Shown: positions 19,090 through 28,696, counted from the first letter of the stretch. The stretch is 64,000 nt of DNA from Noviherbaspirillum saxi (GCF_003591035.1 NZ_QYUO01000001.1:186001-250000), one strand, 5' to 3'. Made by a program: numbers and translations. The notes: generated by a model from the sequence alone, not told the origin.

Positions 19090-20067
19090 CTATCTGGCGA
19101 AACCCAGCTCCTTCGCCTGCTTTCCATAGGCGCCGACGGTCTGCCTGACATATTCAGTCAAGGCATCGCCGGTCAGCGCAAACGGATACAGGCCATGCGC
19201 CGCACGCAATTGCTCGAAGCCGGGCGCGGCCATCATGCGGTCGAACGCTTTCACCCACTTGCGGTACTCGGCATCGGCGACTTCCGGCCCCATGTAGACG
19301 CCCCGCACGATAGGCCAGGTCACGTCGAAGCCTTGCTCGCGTGCGGTCGGCACCGTCGCCAGCACGCCCGGCAGGCGCTGGTCGCTCATCACCGCCAGCA
19401 CGCGAATCTTGCCGTCGACTGCATGCAGCGCCGCCTCCGACGCGTCGCCGGACACTGCCTGCACATGACCGGCGAGCAAGGCGGTAAACGATTCGCCGCC
19501 GCCTTCAAATGCGACGAAACGCAAGGATTTCGGATTGATGCCTGCCTGCCGGGCAACGATCGACACCTTCATCCAATCCTGACTGCCGGCCGTGCCGCCG
19601 GCGCCGATCGAAATCCGCTGTTTATCGCGCTTGAGCGCATCCAGCAAGTCGCGCAGCGTCTTGTATGGCGAATCGCTGCGCACCGCAATCATCCCATAAT
19701 CGGTGCCCAGGGCCGCGACCCAGCGTACGTCGGCCGCCGATGCCTTGCCGTATTTCCCTTGCGCCAGATTGAGCAGCGAACCGCCGGAAAACACGACCAG
19801 GGTATTGGCTTCCGCGCGTCGCTGCGACAGTACCGAATTCCATGCGACCGCGCCGATGCCGCCGGGCAGATAACTGATTTGCAAGGCCGGATCGATCCCG
19901 GTATCGGCCGCCACCGCGCTCAAGCCCTTGCGCGTCAGCTTGCAGGTCAAATCCATGCCGCCCCCGGGCTTGGCCGGGACGATGCATTCGGGTGCACGCG
20001 CCAGCGCCGATGCTGCCGTCAGCCAGGCCGACGCCAGCAGCAGGAAGGCTGCAATATGCTTTTTCAC
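19090..20067 (-). CDS. Bug/TctC-family periplasmic solute-binding protein
   Basis: The 325-aa protein is a tripartite-tricarboxylate-transporter (TctC/Bug) extracytoplasmic receptor. A signal peptide (KKHIAAFLLLASAWLTAASALA) is followed by ECIVPAKPGGGMDLTCKL, the usual first-strand/ligand loop of the family. I start it at a GTG at 20067, preceded by GAGGAGA, because this puts the signal peptide first. Its ligand is probably a carboxylate. No tctA/tctB-type permease lies nearby; instead an AbrB-type membrane protein follows. A TctD/TctE-like two-component system is divergent. Confidence 0.87.
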   Translation of the reverse strand: MKKHIAAFLLLASAWLTAASALARAPECIVPAKPGGGMDLTCKLTRKGLSAVAADTGIDPALQISYLPGGIGAVAWNSVLSQRRAEANTLVVFSGGSLLNLAQGKYGKASAADVRWVAALGTDYGMIAVRSDSPYKTLRDLLDALKRDKQRISIGAGGTAGSQDWMKVSIVARQAGINPKSLRFVAFEGGGESFTALLAGHVQAVSGDASEAALHAVDGKIRVLAVMSDQRLPGVLATVPTAREQGFDVTWPIVRGVYMGPEVADAEYRKWVKAFDRMMAAPGFEQLRAAHGLYPFALTGDALTEYVRQTVGAYGKQAKELGFAR

Positions 20068-20251
20068 CGTCTCTCCTCGATTACGCCGATGATGCGGCGT
20101 TGCCGCAATTATCCATCCAATCGGTCTTGAGCTGCAGGCATGGCGCTTTCTTTTGCAAACCGGATGAAATGCGTATGATGAGTGGCCCAAGCTTATGGCA
20201 CAACGTTGTGCGGCTTTCCATTCTGCTCACTTCCTCAGTCGAAACACCATC

Positions 20252-20932
20252 ATGCGAATCCTGTTGGTCGAAGATCATGCCGAACTGTCACGCTGGATCG
20301 CCAAGGCGCTGCAGGATGCACGTCTGGTGGTCGAATGCGCAATGAACGGCGCCGACGCCGATAGCCTGCTGCATACGCAGGACTATGCGCTGGTGATCCT
20401 CGACCTGACCCTGCCCAAGATGGATGGGCTGGACGTGCTCAAGCGCCTTCGCGCCCGCGGCAGCAAGACGCCGGTACTGGTGCTGACCGCGCGCGGCGGG
20501 CTCAACGATAGGGTGCAGGGCCTCAACCTCGGCGCCGACGATTACCTGCCCAAGCCGTTCGAGCTGGCCGAACTCGAAGCGCGCGTCAAGGCGCTGCTGC
20601 GTCGCTCGCAAGGCAATGAAGCGGTGACCCTGACCTGCGGCGCGCTGTCGTTCGATACCGTCTCACGCATGTTTACCTATGGCGATGCGCCGCTGGCGCT
20701 CACGCCGCGCGAACATGCGGTGCTGGAAGCGCTGCTCACGCGCGCCGGCCGGGCGGTGTCGAAGGAAAAACTGTTCGACGATGTCTTCGCGCTGGACGAC
20801 GAAGCCAATCTCGATGCGATCGAAATCTATGTGCACCGGCTGCGCAAGAAGCTCGAACGCGCCGGGCCCGGGCGCGTCGCCATCACCACGCTGCGTGGGC
20901 TCGGTTACCTGCTGGAAGAAAAACCGCAATGA
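20252..20932 (+). CDS. OmpR-family response regulator (TctD-like)
   Basis: This 226-aa response regulator has a receiver domain (MRILLVEDHAELSRW, phospho-acceptor Asp51 in YALVILDLTLPKMDG, conserved Lys in YLPKPFEL). A winged-helix output domain follows (LTPREHAVLEALLTRAGRAV, then DAIEIYVHRLRKKLE). The ATG at 20252 begins the receiver domain. It overlaps the histidine kinase gene by 4 bp (ATGA). Position beside a Bug receptor gene resembles TctD/TctE, which control tricarboxylate uptake. Confidence 0.93.
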   Translation: MRILLVEDHAELSRWIAKALQDARLVVECAMNGADADSLLHTQDYALVILDLTLPKMDGLDVLKRLRARGSKTPVLVLTARGGLNDRVQGLNLGADDYLPKPFELAELEARVKALLRRSQGNEAVTLTCGALSFDTVSRMFTYGDAPLALTPREHAVLEALLTRAGRAVSKEKLFDDVFALDDEANLDAIEIYVHRLRKKLERAGPGRVAITTLRGLGYLLEEKPQ

Positions 20933-22419
20933 ACGCAACATCGCCGGATCCGCCTACTGCTGCCCTACCCGGCGCGCCGCTGGGCAGCCTGCGTTCGCAA
21001 TTGCTGCGCTGGCTGCTGTTGCCGCTGACGGTGCTGGTCGTCATCGATGCAGTATCGGTCTATAACAATGCGCTGGAAGCAGCCGATCAGGCCTATGACC
21101 GTTCATTGCTGGCATCGACCCGTGCGCTGGCCGAGCGGGTGTCGATTGTCGATGGCCGGGTGGTGGCCGATGTGCCGTATGTCGCGCTAGACAGTTTTGA
21201 AACCGATACGCTGGGCCGCATTTATTACAAGGTCACCGGAGTCAAGGGCGAGCATGTTTCCGGCTACGACGATTTGCCGGCGCTGCCGCGCCATGCGGCG
21301 CGTTCCGATGCCTATCCGGCACTGGTGTATTTCTATCATGCGACCTACCGCACCGAGCCGGTCCGCATTGCTGCACTGTACCAGCCGGTGTATGACGACT
21401 CCATGCGCGGCATCGCGCTGATCCAGGTCGGCGAAACCCTGGAGGGACGGCACGAGCTGTCGCGCAAGATCTTGATCGATACGCTGGCGCGCCAGGCATT
21501 GCTGGTGCTGGCCGCGGCAGTGCTGACATGGATCGCCGTACGCTTCGTGCTGCGTCCGCTGATGCAGCTCAAGGCCGATGTCGAAGCGCGTGCGCCGACC
21601 GACCTGTCCGATTTCAATCCCGATCTGGTGCACAAGGAAGTGCGCCCGCTGGTCGCGGCCATGAATGGCTATATGGCGCGTCTGCAAACGCTGATCGCCG
21701 GCCAGCGCCGCTTCATCGCCGATGCCTCGCATCAGTTGCGCACGCCGCTCACCGTATTGAAAACGCAAGCCGAACTCGCATTGCGCGCCAACGACCCCAA
21801 GGCCATGCGCGAGATCGTCGAAAGCATTGCGCGCACCACGGATGCGACCGTGCACCTGGCCAATCGGCTGCTGACCCTGGCCCGCGCCGAGCATGGCGCG
21901 GCCGTGGCCGACATGCAGACGGTGTCGCTGGTCGAGATTGCGCGCCAGGTCGGCCTGGAACTGGCACTGCATGCGGTGCGCAAGGATATCGACCTGTCGC
22001 TCGACGCGCAGGGCATCGTGCTGGCCCACGGCAATTCGCTGCTGCTGCACGAACTGGTATCGAACCTGGTGGACAATGCAATTCGCTATACGCCGCGCGG
22101 CGGCAAGGTCATGCTGCGCGTCGCCGACAACGACGGGCCGATGCTGGAAGTGGAAGACAGCGGCCCCGGGATTGCAGCGCCCGAGCGCGAACGCGTATTT
22201 GCGCCCTTTTACCGCGCCGCCTCGGCCCAGGAAGCGCATGCCGACGGCAGCGGCCTCGGTTTGACCATTGTGCGCGATATTGCCGCCATGCATAAAGCGA
22301 CGGTCGAACTGCGATCTGCGCGCAAACCTGGCTGCGACGGCGCCGGATTGCTGGCGACGGTGCGTTTCCCGGATGCGAGTGTTGCCAAGACGATGCCATC
22401 GCCATCCGATTCTGTATAA
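20929..22419 (+). CDS. Sensor histidine kinase (TctE-like)
   Basis: The 496-aa membrane kinase has an N-terminal TM (LLRWLLLPLTVLVVIDAVSV), a periplasmic sensor region to about residue 170 and a second TM (QALLVLAAAVLTWIAVRFVL). A linker, the phospho-acceptor His in RRFIADASHQLRTPL, the N box (LVSNLVDNAIRYTPRGG) and G boxes (EDSGPGIAAPERERVFAPF, GSGLGLTIVRD) follow. It is translationally coupled to the response regulator. It probably senses a carboxylate together with the adjacent Bug receptor; this is inferred from TctE precedent. Confidence 0.93.
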   Translation: MNATSPDPPTAALPGAPLGSLRSQLLRWLLLPLTVLVVIDAVSVYNNALEAADQAYDRSLLASTRALAERVSIVDGRVVADVPYVALDSFETDTLGRIYYKVTGVKGEHVSGYDDLPALPRHAARSDAYPALVYFYHATYRTEPVRIAALYQPVYDDSMRGIALIQVGETLEGRHELSRKILIDTLARQALLVLAAAVLTWIAVRFVLRPLMQLKADVEARAPTDLSDFNPDLVHKEVRPLVAAMNGYMARLQTLIAGQRRFIADASHQLRTPLTVLKTQAELALRANDPKAMREIVESIARTTDATVHLANRLLTLARAEHGAAVADMQTVSLVEIARQVGLELALHAVRKDIDLSLDAQGIVLAHGNSLLLHELVSNLVDNAIRYTPRGGKVMLRVADNDGPMLEVEDSGPGIAAPERERVFAPFYRAASAQEAHADGSGLGLTIVRDIAAMHKATVELRSARKPGCDGAGLLATVRFPDASVAKTMPSPSDSV

Positions 22420-22553
22420 ATCAACACCCCCTGACAGGGCTTCGGTTAATTTCCTAGTTCGACTGCAACCGAATGTAAAACCCGCCGTCTAACCGGCGTT
22501 TTCGCCCTACGGTGTGAAAATACTGCACTAGCGCTTTTGTCAAAGGAATATTC

Positions 22554-23498
22554 ATGGGGCGACTCCCACGCTCAATCTACCCGCTGCTGCTGGCTTCGCT
22601 GATGCTTACCGCTTGCGGCGGCAGTTCCGATCAAGGTTCAACGTCGACCAATGGCGCCACTTCGATCGCTGCGCAGGAACCCAATGCGCCGCAGGCGACC
22701 GGCAATACCGCCACCGACGGCTTCAACTGGTTCAATTTCCGTCGCCGCCAGATCGGCCTGGAAGCGGTTGCCCGCAATGGCGTAATCGATGTCGCCGCGC
22801 AGGGGCATTCGAATTATCAACGCACCAACAACATCATCACGCACGACCAGAGCGATACCAAGGCCGGATTTACCGGCAGGACCGTGGGAGATCGCTTCTC
22901 GGCGGCCGGCTATGGTTTTGCCTCGGCCAGCAGCTATGCCTATGGCGAAGTCATTTCCGCCACCTCCGATCCCTCGGGCTTCAATGCGGCCGAAGACCTG
23001 ATCGCGGCGATTTACCACCGTTTCGTGATCCTCGAACCGATGTTCAAGGAAGCCGGTTCCGGCGCGGCTACGGTATCGGGCGGCCTGACCTATTTCACCA
23101 CCAACTTTGCCGCCAACGGCCTGGACCGCGGTGTCGCGCGCGGCAGCGTGGTCACTTATCCGGCGTCCTCCCAGGCCCACGTGCGGCGCAATTTCTTCAG
23201 CGATAACGAATCGCCGGATCCGGTGCCGGGCCGTAATGAAGTCGGTTATCCGGTCAGCGTGCATGCCAACATCACGTCGACCCTGACCGTGCAAAGTTTC
23301 ACCATCCGTCCGCGCGGGGGCTCGGCCAACCTCACCACGCGGCTGCTGACGGCGGCAACCGACCCGCAAACGCCAGCGTCGGCCGCCGCCGCCGTCCCGC
23401 TCGATCCGCTACTGCCGCTCAGCACTTACGACGTCCAGTTCGTCGGCAAGGTGGATGGCACGGACGTCAACCGTTCGTGGTCTTTTACAACACAATAA
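22554..23498 (+). CDS. CAP (SCP/PR1)-domain lipoprotein
   Basis: The 314-aa secreted protein has a lipobox (LMLTACGG, Cys21), then a Ser/Thr/Asn-rich linker. A CAP-superfamily domain follows (residues about 55-190: FNFRRRQIGLEAVARNG, AAQGHSNYQRTNNIITHDQ, GEVISATSDPSG, IYHRFVILEPMFKEAGSG). The C-terminal part is an Ig/fibronectin-like beta module (LPLSTYDVQFVGKVDGTDV). AAAGGA precedes the ATG. It is probably outer-membrane anchored; bacterial CAP proteins have no agreed single function. Confidence 0.85.
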   Translation: MGRLPRSIYPLLLASLMLTACGGSSDQGSTSTNGATSIAAQEPNAPQATGNTATDGFNWFNFRRRQIGLEAVARNGVIDVAAQGHSNYQRTNNIITHDQSDTKAGFTGRTVGDRFSAAGYGFASASSYAYGEVISATSDPSGFNAAEDLIAAIYHRFVILEPMFKEAGSGAATVSGGLTYFTTNFAANGLDRGVARGSVVTYPASSQAHVRRNFFSDNESPDPVPGRNEVGYPVSVHANITSTLTVQSFTIRPRGGSANLTTRLLTAATDPQTPASAAAAVPLDPLLPLSTYDVQFVGKVDGTDVNRSWSFTTQ

Positions 23499-23562
23499 CC
23501 CTCCGACTGCGGGACCGCATGCCATGGTCCCGCCGCTTGCCCACATTTCCTGTGGCTAATTC

Positions 23563-23597
23563 TGTGGATAAGTGGCATGGTTGCCACTTATCCGATT
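23563..23597 (+). terminator. Hairpin after the CAP lipoprotein gene, containing a DnaA-box sequence
   Basis: GGATAAGTGGCA (23566-23577) and TGCCACTTATCC (23582-23593) form a perfect 12-bp stem with a 4-nt loop, 65 bp after the stop codon. The following sequence is T-rich only after about 20 nt, so classical termination is not certain. The exact DnaA box TGTGGATAA occupies 23563-23571 and overlaps the left arm. Confidence 0.5.
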
Positions 23598-23619
23598 GAT
23601 TCTTCAGGAATTTTTTCAT

Positions 23620-23633
23620 TTGATCAAAATCAC
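23620..23633 (+). promoter_or_regulatory. FNR/CRP-type box upstream of the 73-aa gene
   Basis: TTGATCAAAATCAC matches the FNR consensus TTGAT-N4-ATCAA at 9 of 10 specified positions. The centre (23626.5) lies about 40 nt upstream of a CATAGT -10-like element (23660-23665), the geometry of a class II FNR-activated promoter. It reads into the small gene at 23697. Oxygen-responsive control is inferred from the motif. Confidence 0.6.
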
Positions 23634-23696
23634 GGCAGCAGCGAACAACTCGCATCCGGCATAGTCCTATCTCCACACGGATGAAAGGAGAAGGCT

Positions 23697-23918
23697 ATGG
23701 CAGCAGTGAAATACACCAAGGCGGATTGGGTCGCACAAGCCGATATCCAGGAACTGGACGACGGCCGGTATCAGGGTGTGGTGCTGGTCAGCCGCGAACG
23801 CGGCAAGACTTCGGAAGATTCCCGTCACACCGTCGAAGCGCCTTCGGATAGCCCGGAACAGGCGCTGGAACAAGCTACCGCACTGGCGCATCGGTTGCTC
23901 GCCGATGTCACGATGTAA
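23697..23918 (+). CDS. Small conserved hypothetical protein (73 aa)
   Basis: I do not recognise a named family for this 73-aa soluble acidic protein. It reads like a compact alpha/beta domain: a beta-hairpin-like DDGRYQGVVLVSRERG followed by a helix (SPEQALEQATALAHRLLADV). AAAGGAG lies 8 nt before the ATG, and a near-consensus FNR box and -10 element lie upstream. It is followed after 23 bp by the DUF4186 gene, so the two form an operon. Confidence 0.75.
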   Translation: MAAVKYTKADWVAQADIQELDDGRYQGVVLVSRERGKTSEDSRHTVEAPSDSPEQALEQATALAHRLLADVTM

Positions 23919-23941
23919 CACGGCCCGGTCGCATATCGCTC

Positions 23942-24373
23942 ATGAAAAATATCGACGCGGTCTTCCGCACCTTGCAAAGATCGCCGTTTCGCCGCCGTTT
24001 TCATCTCAAGTCGGAAGAGCGCAGTTACCTTGCGCAAAAAGGCATCGAGGATACGATGCGGCATGCCCGTGCCTTCATTGCCAGCCGCTTGGCGCCGGCG
24101 CTGCCGGCCAACGACGGCAAGCAAACCCCTTTTCGCGGTCATCCTGTCTTTGTTGCGCAGCATGCGACGGCAACCTGCTGTCGCGCTTGTCTGGCAAAGT
24201 GGCACGGCATTGCGGTGGGACAGGCGCTAAACGAGGCGGAATGCCGGCATGTGGAAGAAGTGCTGGAGCGCTGGCTGCGCACCGAAGCCGCGCGCGCAAC
24301 GCAATCGTCCAGACAGGCAGCTTTCGAGTTCCCCACAAGCAGCGTGGACAAGGCTGTGGATAACGCCGACTAA
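23942..24373 (+). CDS. DUF4186 family protein
   Basis: The 143-aa protein matches DUF4186. The conserved centre is GKQTPFRGHPVFVAQHATAT, followed by CCRACLAKWHGIAVG, with a Cys-Cys-x-x-Cys and His residues that look like a metal site. The N-terminus is helical (RRRFHLKSEERSYLAQKGI). Function unknown. Its last codons contain an exact DnaA-box sequence (TGTGGATAA, 24355-24363). An exact FNR box lies 38 bp after its stop codon. Confidence 0.85.
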   Translation: MKNIDAVFRTLQRSPFRRRFHLKSEERSYLAQKGIEDTMRHARAFIASRLAPALPANDGKQTPFRGHPVFVAQHATATCCRACLAKWHGIAVGQALNEAECRHVEEVLERWLRTEAARATQSSRQAAFEFPTSSVDKAVDNAD

Positions 24374-24411
24374 GTGACATTAAGTCATTGATTCGCAAGA
24401 GAAATATTGCC

Positions 24412-24425
24412 TTGATCAAAATCAA
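24412..24425. promoter_or_regulatory. Perfect FNR/CRP-type box downstream of DUF4186
   Basis: TTGATCAAAATCAA is an exact FNR consensus palindrome (TTGAT-N4-ATCAA). The next bases (GGCAGC-GCGAAC) repeat those after the first box at 23620. No plus-strand gene follows before the end of mnmE (24650), so the site either serves an unrecognised transcript or is a relic. See the findings. Confidence 0.6.
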
Positions 24426-24649
24426 GGCAGCGCGAACGCCTCTTGCGTCGTTTCAACATTGGCAAGCTTATCGCGCCCAAGTCACAGCCTTGAAAATTTA
24501 CCGCTGTTCCCGTCTGGGGTGTACCGCTTCATAACGCGCAATAGCCAACTCGGCGGCGAGATCCTTTCGCCATGGAGCTGGTATCGATATCGCCATACTT
24601 TTGAGTCACTCGGCATGGCCTCACGCGTACGGCCACCCGTATCAATCAA
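24426..24649. other. Unassigned stretch downstream of an FNR box
   Basis: This 224-bp stretch between the second FNR box and the mnmE 3' end contains no convincing coding sequence. One plus-strand frame runs on into the mnmE antisense and is rejected. A small stem (GGCGA/TCGCC, about 24552-24570) is visible, but no T-rich terminator. A short RNA is possible but unproven. Confidence 0.3.
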
Positions 24650-26032
24650 TTACTTTCCGATGCAAAACCGGCTGAAGATCACGCCCAGCAAATCATCCGA
24701 GGTAAATTCGCCGGTAATGCTGTTGAGCCTATCCTGCGCGATCCTTAACTCTTCGGCGAACAAGTCAAGCGCCTGATCGCTGGTTTGGTTGCCCGCGACC
24801 GCGTATTCCGCTGCAATGTCAAGATGATTGTGCGCCGCTTTCAAGGCGATCAAATGTCGTTCGCGCGCGATGAAGCGTGATTCGCCGGTTTGCTGCCAGC
24901 CGGCGACACGCAGCACTTCCTTGCGCAGCAGGTCGACGCCGCGTCTATCGGTCGCTGACAGATAGATATGGGTCGCATCGCTCATCACATCGACCGCCGG
25001 CTTGTGCCCCGACAGGTCGATCTTGTTCCAGATGCGCAGCACCGGGACGCCGGGCGGAAAGCGTCCGACAATCACTTCATCGGCACGCGTGGGCCCCCGG
25101 CTGGCATCCAGCAGATGCAGGATGACATCGGCCTTGTGCACTTCGCCCCAGGTGCGCTCGATGCCAATGCGCTCGACTTCATCGTTTGCATCGCGTATGC
25201 CTGCGGTGTCGATGATGTTGAGCGGAATGCCTTCCATTTGTATGGTCTCGGTGACCTTGTCGCGGGTCGTGCCGGCGATCGGCGTGACGATCGCGACGTC
25301 GGCGCCGGCCAAGGCATTGAGCAGTGAAGACTTGCCGACATTCGGCTGGCCGGCCAGCACCACATTCAAGCCATCGCGCAATAACGCGCCTTGCGAAGCC
25401 TGCTTGAATACGTCGTCGAGATTGGCGCGGATACGTTCCAATTGACCGCGCGCATCGGATTTTTCCAGGAAGTCGATTTCTTCTTCCGGAAAGTCCAGTG
25501 TCGCTTCGACCAGCATGCGCAGATGGATCACCTTGTCGACCAGCTCGTGAATGGTCTTTGAAAATACGCCGGACAAGGATTGTGAGGCGGATTTCGCCGC
25601 TGCTTCGGTCGATGCTTCAATCAGGTCGGCGACCGCTTCTGCCTGCGCCAGATCGAGTTTGTTGTTTAGGAACGCGCGGTGCGTGAATTCACCCGGCTGG
25701 GCAAGCCGCAGATCGATTTCCCTGCCGGCTTCGATGCAGCGTGCCAGCAGCATCTGCATGACCACCGGACCGCCATGGCCTTGCAGCTCAAGCACATCTT
25801 CGCCGGTATAGGAATGCGGCGCCTTGAAATAAATCGCAAGGCCCTGGTCGATCGTGCTGCCGTCCGTATTCAAAAAGGGCAGGTAGGTTGCATGGCGCGG
25901 CTGTAACGGTTTGTCGCCGCATACAGCTTGCATCACCGAAGACAGATTTTTTCCGGAGATGCGGACAACGCCGATGCCGCCGCGTCCGGGAGCGGTGGCA
26001 ATGGCTGCAATGGGGGAAGAGTCGTAGTTCAT
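24650..26032 (-). CDS. mnmE: tRNA modification GTPase MnmE
   Basis: MnmE (TrmE, 460 aa) works with MnmG to install the cmnm5 group on wobble U34 of tRNAs. The N-terminal formyl-THF-binding domain begins at [22 protein letters not shown]. The G domain carries G1 ([17 protein letters not shown]), the G2 region around [12 protein letters not shown]3 (DTAGIRD) and G4 (NKIDL). The C-terminus has the catalytic FCIGK. I start at the ATG at 26032; the longer frame upstream is Cys-rich and unlike the family. It follows the yidC terminator in the conserved rpmH-rnpA-yidD-yidC-mnmE order. Confidence 0.97.
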   Translation of the reverse strand: MNYDSSPIAAIATAPGRGGIGVVRISGKNLSSVMQAVCGDKPLQPRHATYLPFLNTDGSTIDQGLAIYFKAPHSYTGEDVLELQGHGGPVVMQMLLARCIEAGREIDLRLAQPGEFTHRAFLNNKLDLAQAEAVADLIEASTEAAAKSASQSLSGVFSKTIHELVDKVIHLRMLVEATLDFPEEEIDFLEKSDARGQLERIRANLDDVFKQASQGALLRDGLNVVLAGQPNVGKSSLLNALAGADVAIVTPIAGTTRDKVTETIQMEGIPLNIIDTAGIRDANDEVERIGIERTWGEVHKADVILHLLDASRGPTRADEVIVGRFPPGVPVLRIWNKIDLSGHKPAVDVMSDATHIYLSATDRRGVDLLRKEVLRVAGWQQTGESRFIARERHLIALKAAHNHLDIAAEYAVAGNQTSDQALDLFAEELRIAQDRLNSITGEFTSDDLLGVIFSRFCIGK

Positions 26033-26146
26033 GGAAACGATTGTAGGTTTGCAGGGCCGGCACCGGCAACAGGAAAAACCGGACAGGGCATAGAGCGGCA
26101 AGTTTTACAACACAGGGCGCGGTATCGAACCCGGTCGGACAAGTAA

Positions 26147-26175
26147 AAAGCCCGCGGCATGCGCGGGCTTTCCTT
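26147..26175 (-). terminator. Rho-independent terminator between yidC and mnmE
   Basis: AAAGCCCGCG (26147-26156) pairs perfectly with CGCGGGCTTT (26162-26171) around a 5-nt loop. On the minus strand the stem is followed by a T5 run, so it ends the yidC transcript 30 bp after its stop codon. Confidence 0.85.
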
Positions 26176-26203
26176 ATTTACAGCAGCGACAGTTGGTAAT
26201 TGC

Positions 26204-27862
26204 TTAAGCCGGCTGTCCGCTTTCGATCCTCTTCGTAATCACCCATTGCTGCGCGATCGACAAGATGTTGTTGACTACCCAGTACAGCACCAGACCAGCC
26301 GGGAAGAAGAAGAACATCACCGAAAAAATGATCGGCATGAACATCATGACCTTGGCCTGGATCGGATCCGGCGGCGTTGGATTCAGCTTGGTCTGGATGA
26401 ACATCGACACCGCCATCAGGACCGGCAGGATATACCACGGGTCCGGCGCGGCCAGATCCTGAATCCAGCCCAGCCAAGGCGCATTGCGCATTTCGACCGA
26501 TGCCAGCAAGACCCAGTACAGCGCGATAAAGACCGGGATCTGCACCACGATCGGCAGGCAGCCGCCGAGCGGATTGATCTTCTCGGTGCGATACAGCTCC
26601 ATCATGGCCTGGTTCATCTTGGCCGGATCAGACTTGAAGCGCTCGCGGATCGATTGCATCTTCGGCGTCACGGTTTTCATCTTCGCCATGCTTCGATAGC
26701 TCGCGGCAGACAGCGGGAAGAAGGCCAGCTTGATCAGCACGGTCAGTGCAATGATGGTCCAGCCCCAGTTGTTGAGCACTTTATGAATCTGCGTCATCAG
26801 CCAGAAAATCGGCTTGGCGATAATGGTCAGCATGCCATAATCTTTTACCAGGTCAAGGCCGGGGGCCAGTTTTTCCAGCGTGTCGGACTCCTGCGGGCCG
26901 GAATAAAGACGCGACTCCAGCGAAGTGCTTGCGCCGGGAGCGACGGTCCCGACCGGCAGGATGGTGCCGGTGGCATACAGGTTATTGCCCACCTTCTTGG
27001 TATAAATCTCGCGCGTCACATTGTCCGGCGGCAGAATCGCGGTGACGAAATAGTGCTGCACCAGCGCGACCCAGCCGTTGTCCGCCTTGGTGACGTGCTT
27101 GGCCTTGCCGTCTTCAATGTCTTCGAAGGTCATTTTCTGGAATTTTTCCGCGTCGGTGTAGACCACGGGACCGGTAAAGGTACTGTAGAACTGCGACTCG
27201 CCTTCCAGCGCTTTGCCATCGCGCACCAGTTGCAGGTATAGCGAAGGATTGACCGGTGCGCCACTGTTGTTGACCACGTCGTGCTTGACGCCGATGGTGT
27301 AATCGCCGCGTTTGAAGGTGTAAGTCTTGATCAGTTTGACGCCGGCGCTCTCGGATTCGAGCACCAGTTGAACCTGGTTGCCACTGTCCAGCGTGCGCGC
27401 GCCCGGCTTGGCGACAAAGCCCGACTTGTGATTCGGGAAATCGCCGCCGATCAGGCCGGTCTGGCCCAGGTACAGGTGCTTGGTGCCCGAGTCGAACAAC
27501 AGCATGTTTTTGGTCTGATCCACGCCGTCCTTGTGCTTCAGCAGTTCCAGACGTTTGATTTCGCCGCCCATGGTGTCGATCTCTGCCTTCACCACATCGG
27601 TGGTGATCGTCACGATTTCGCTCTTGACCGGGGCGGCGCCTGCCGGAACGGCCGCCGACGTTGCGCCCGGCGCAGTTTGGGCGCTCGCCTGTGGCACATC
27701 GCTGCGGCCGGCCGGCGCATCGCCCGATGCCGGCTTGGCGGCTTCTTGGGTCAGGCCCGGGAAAAACATCGACGGTTTGCCGTTGTGGCGCATCCAGTTA
27801 TCCCACAGCAGAAGCAGGGACAACGAGAAGACAACCCACAGGACGGTACGTTGGATATCCAT
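26204..27862 (-). CDS. yidC: Membrane protein insertase YidC
   Basis: YidC (552 aa) inserts and folds inner-membrane proteins with or without SecYEG. An N-terminal TM ([18 protein letters not shown]) is followed by a linker of low complexity (Ala/Pro/Ser), the large periplasmic beta domain (to about residue 340) and the C-terminal core of five TMs. The core includes [40 protein letters not shown] and [20 protein letters not shown]. The core carries the conserved positively charged residue (Arg) of the hydrophilic groove just after [12 protein letters not shown]. It sits in the usual rnpA-yidD-yidC order. Confidence 0.97.
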   Translation of the reverse strand: MDIQRTVLWVVFSLSLLLLWDNWMRHNGKPSMFFPGLTQEAAKPASGDAPAGRSDVPQASAQTAPGATSAAVPAGAAPVKSEIVTITTDVVKAEIDTMGGEIKRLELLKHKDGVDQTKNMLLFDSGTKHLYLGQTGLIGGDFPNHKSGFVAKPGARTLDSGNQVQLVLESESAGVKLIKTYTFKRGDYTIGVKHDVVNNSGAPVNPSLYLQLVRDGKALEGESQFYSTFTGPVVYTDAEKFQKMTFEDIEDGKAKHVTKADNGWVALVQHYFVTAILPPDNVTREIYTKKVGNNLYATGTILPVGTVAPGASTSLESRLYSGPQESDTLEKLAPGLDLVKDYGMLTIIAKPIFWLMTQIHKVLNNWGWTIIALTVLIKLAFFPLSAASYRSMAKMKTVTPKMQSIRERFKSDPAKMNQAMMELYRTEKINPLGGCLPIVVQIPVFIALYWVLLASVEMRNAPWLGWIQDLAAPDPWYILPVLMAVSMFIQTKLNPTPPDPIQAKVMMFMPIIFSVMFFFFPAGLVLYWVVNNILSIAQQWVITKRIESGQPA

Positions 27863-27898
27863 AAATAGTAGTCAGTCAGTGGTCAGGAATTGAGTCAG

Positions 27899-28156
27899 TC
27901 AGCGATGGCATTCGCAAGCTTGGGCATCGGTCTTCCCGCTTGCTTGTTGCGGCACCGGATCATAGCCGCCCGGATGCCAGGGATGACACTTGCACAAACG
28001 TTTTGCCGCCAGCAAACCGCCTTTCGCCGGGCCGTAGGTCCGGATAGCTTCGCTCGCATAGTCGGAACAGCTGGGATAAAAACGGCATGCGGGCCCAAGC
28101 AGTGGGCTGATGCCTAGCTTGTACGCGCGCAATAGTAGCAGCAAAAGCGTTTTCAT
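27899..28156 (-). CDS. yidD: Membrane protein insertion efficiency factor YidD
   Basis: YidD (85 aa) is a small peripheral inner-membrane protein thought to aid YidC-dependent insertion. The family signature is intact: [24 protein letters not shown] and [21 protein letters not shown], with all conserved Cys residues. The ATG at 28156 overlaps the rnpA stop by 4 bp, indicating translational coupling. The C-terminal tail is Ala/Gln-rich. Confidence 0.94.
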   Translation of the reverse strand: MKTLLLLLLRAYKLGISPLLGPACRFYPSCSDYASEAIRTYGPAKGGLLAAKRLCKCHPWHPGGYDPVPQQASGKTDAQACECHR

Positions 28157-28533
28157 TCGCGCGCCTTTGTTTGCGATCCCAGCAATTGCGTCAGCTCGGC
28201 GCGCAACAAGGCTTTCAGGCTGACTGTGGTCGCAGGCTCGGCTTTGGTATTCACGGGTTTGGACAGGCGAACGATGCAATCGAGCGCCGGCAGGTTGGAC
28301 TGTCGAAACAGTTCGCGCGCGACGCGCTTGATCGTATTGCGCGTGACGGCACGCGGTGCGAAACGCTTGGCTGCGACAATGCCAAGCCGCGCATGGCTTA
28401 GTTGGGCAGTACGCGCATAAAGGACGAAATGTGCGGTCCGGTACACGGGCCGCAAACGAAAAACGGATGAAAAATCATCCGTTTTAACGATTCGCCGATC
28501 GCGTGCGTAGCTATGTGAACGATCTTCGCTCAC
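28153..28533 (-). CDS. rnpA: Ribonuclease P protein component
   Basis: RnpA (126 aa) is the protein subunit of RNase P, which trims the 5' leader of pre-tRNAs. The conserved basic helix [21 protein letters not shown] carries the RNR-like motif (TRNTIKR), and [14 protein letters not shown] is the typical N-terminal binding region. The frame begins with GTG at 28533. It follows rpmH and overlaps yidD. Confidence 0.94.
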   Translation of the reverse strand: MSEDRSHSYARDRRIVKTDDFSSVFRLRPVYRTAHFVLYARTAQLSHARLGIVAAKRFAPRAVTRNTIKRVARELFRQSNLPALDCIVRLSKPVNTKAEPATTVSLKALLRAELTQLLGSQTKARE

Positions 28534-28561
28534 GCCGGCAGCGTCGGTTGCAGTGCTTGGC

Positions 28562-28696
28562 TTAGACAGCCAAGCGCTTGCGGCCTTTGGCGCGACGTGC
28601 GTTCAGCACAGCGCGGCCACCGCGGGTTGCCATACGTGCACGGAAGCCATGAGTGCGCTTGCGGCGTACGACGGAAGGTTGGTAAGTACGTTTCAT
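28562..28696 (-). CDS. rpmH: 50S ribosomal protein L34
   Basis: This 44-aa ribosomal protein L34 reads [20 protein letters not shown], then [20 protein letters not shown] plus AV, essentially the canonical family sequence. It is the first gene of the rpmH-rnpA-yidD-yidC block and faces dnaA. It ends 29 bp before rnpA, and its ATG lies 588 bp from the dnaA start. Confidence 0.97.
   Translation of the reverse strand: MKRTYQPSVVRRKRTHGFRARMATRGGRAVLNARRAKGRKRLAV

Noticed and set aside
23942..24373. The DnaA box at the end of DUF4186 as an origin
   Set aside because: One box inside a coding end, 5 kb from dnaA, does not support a second origin; it is recorded only as part of the cluster.
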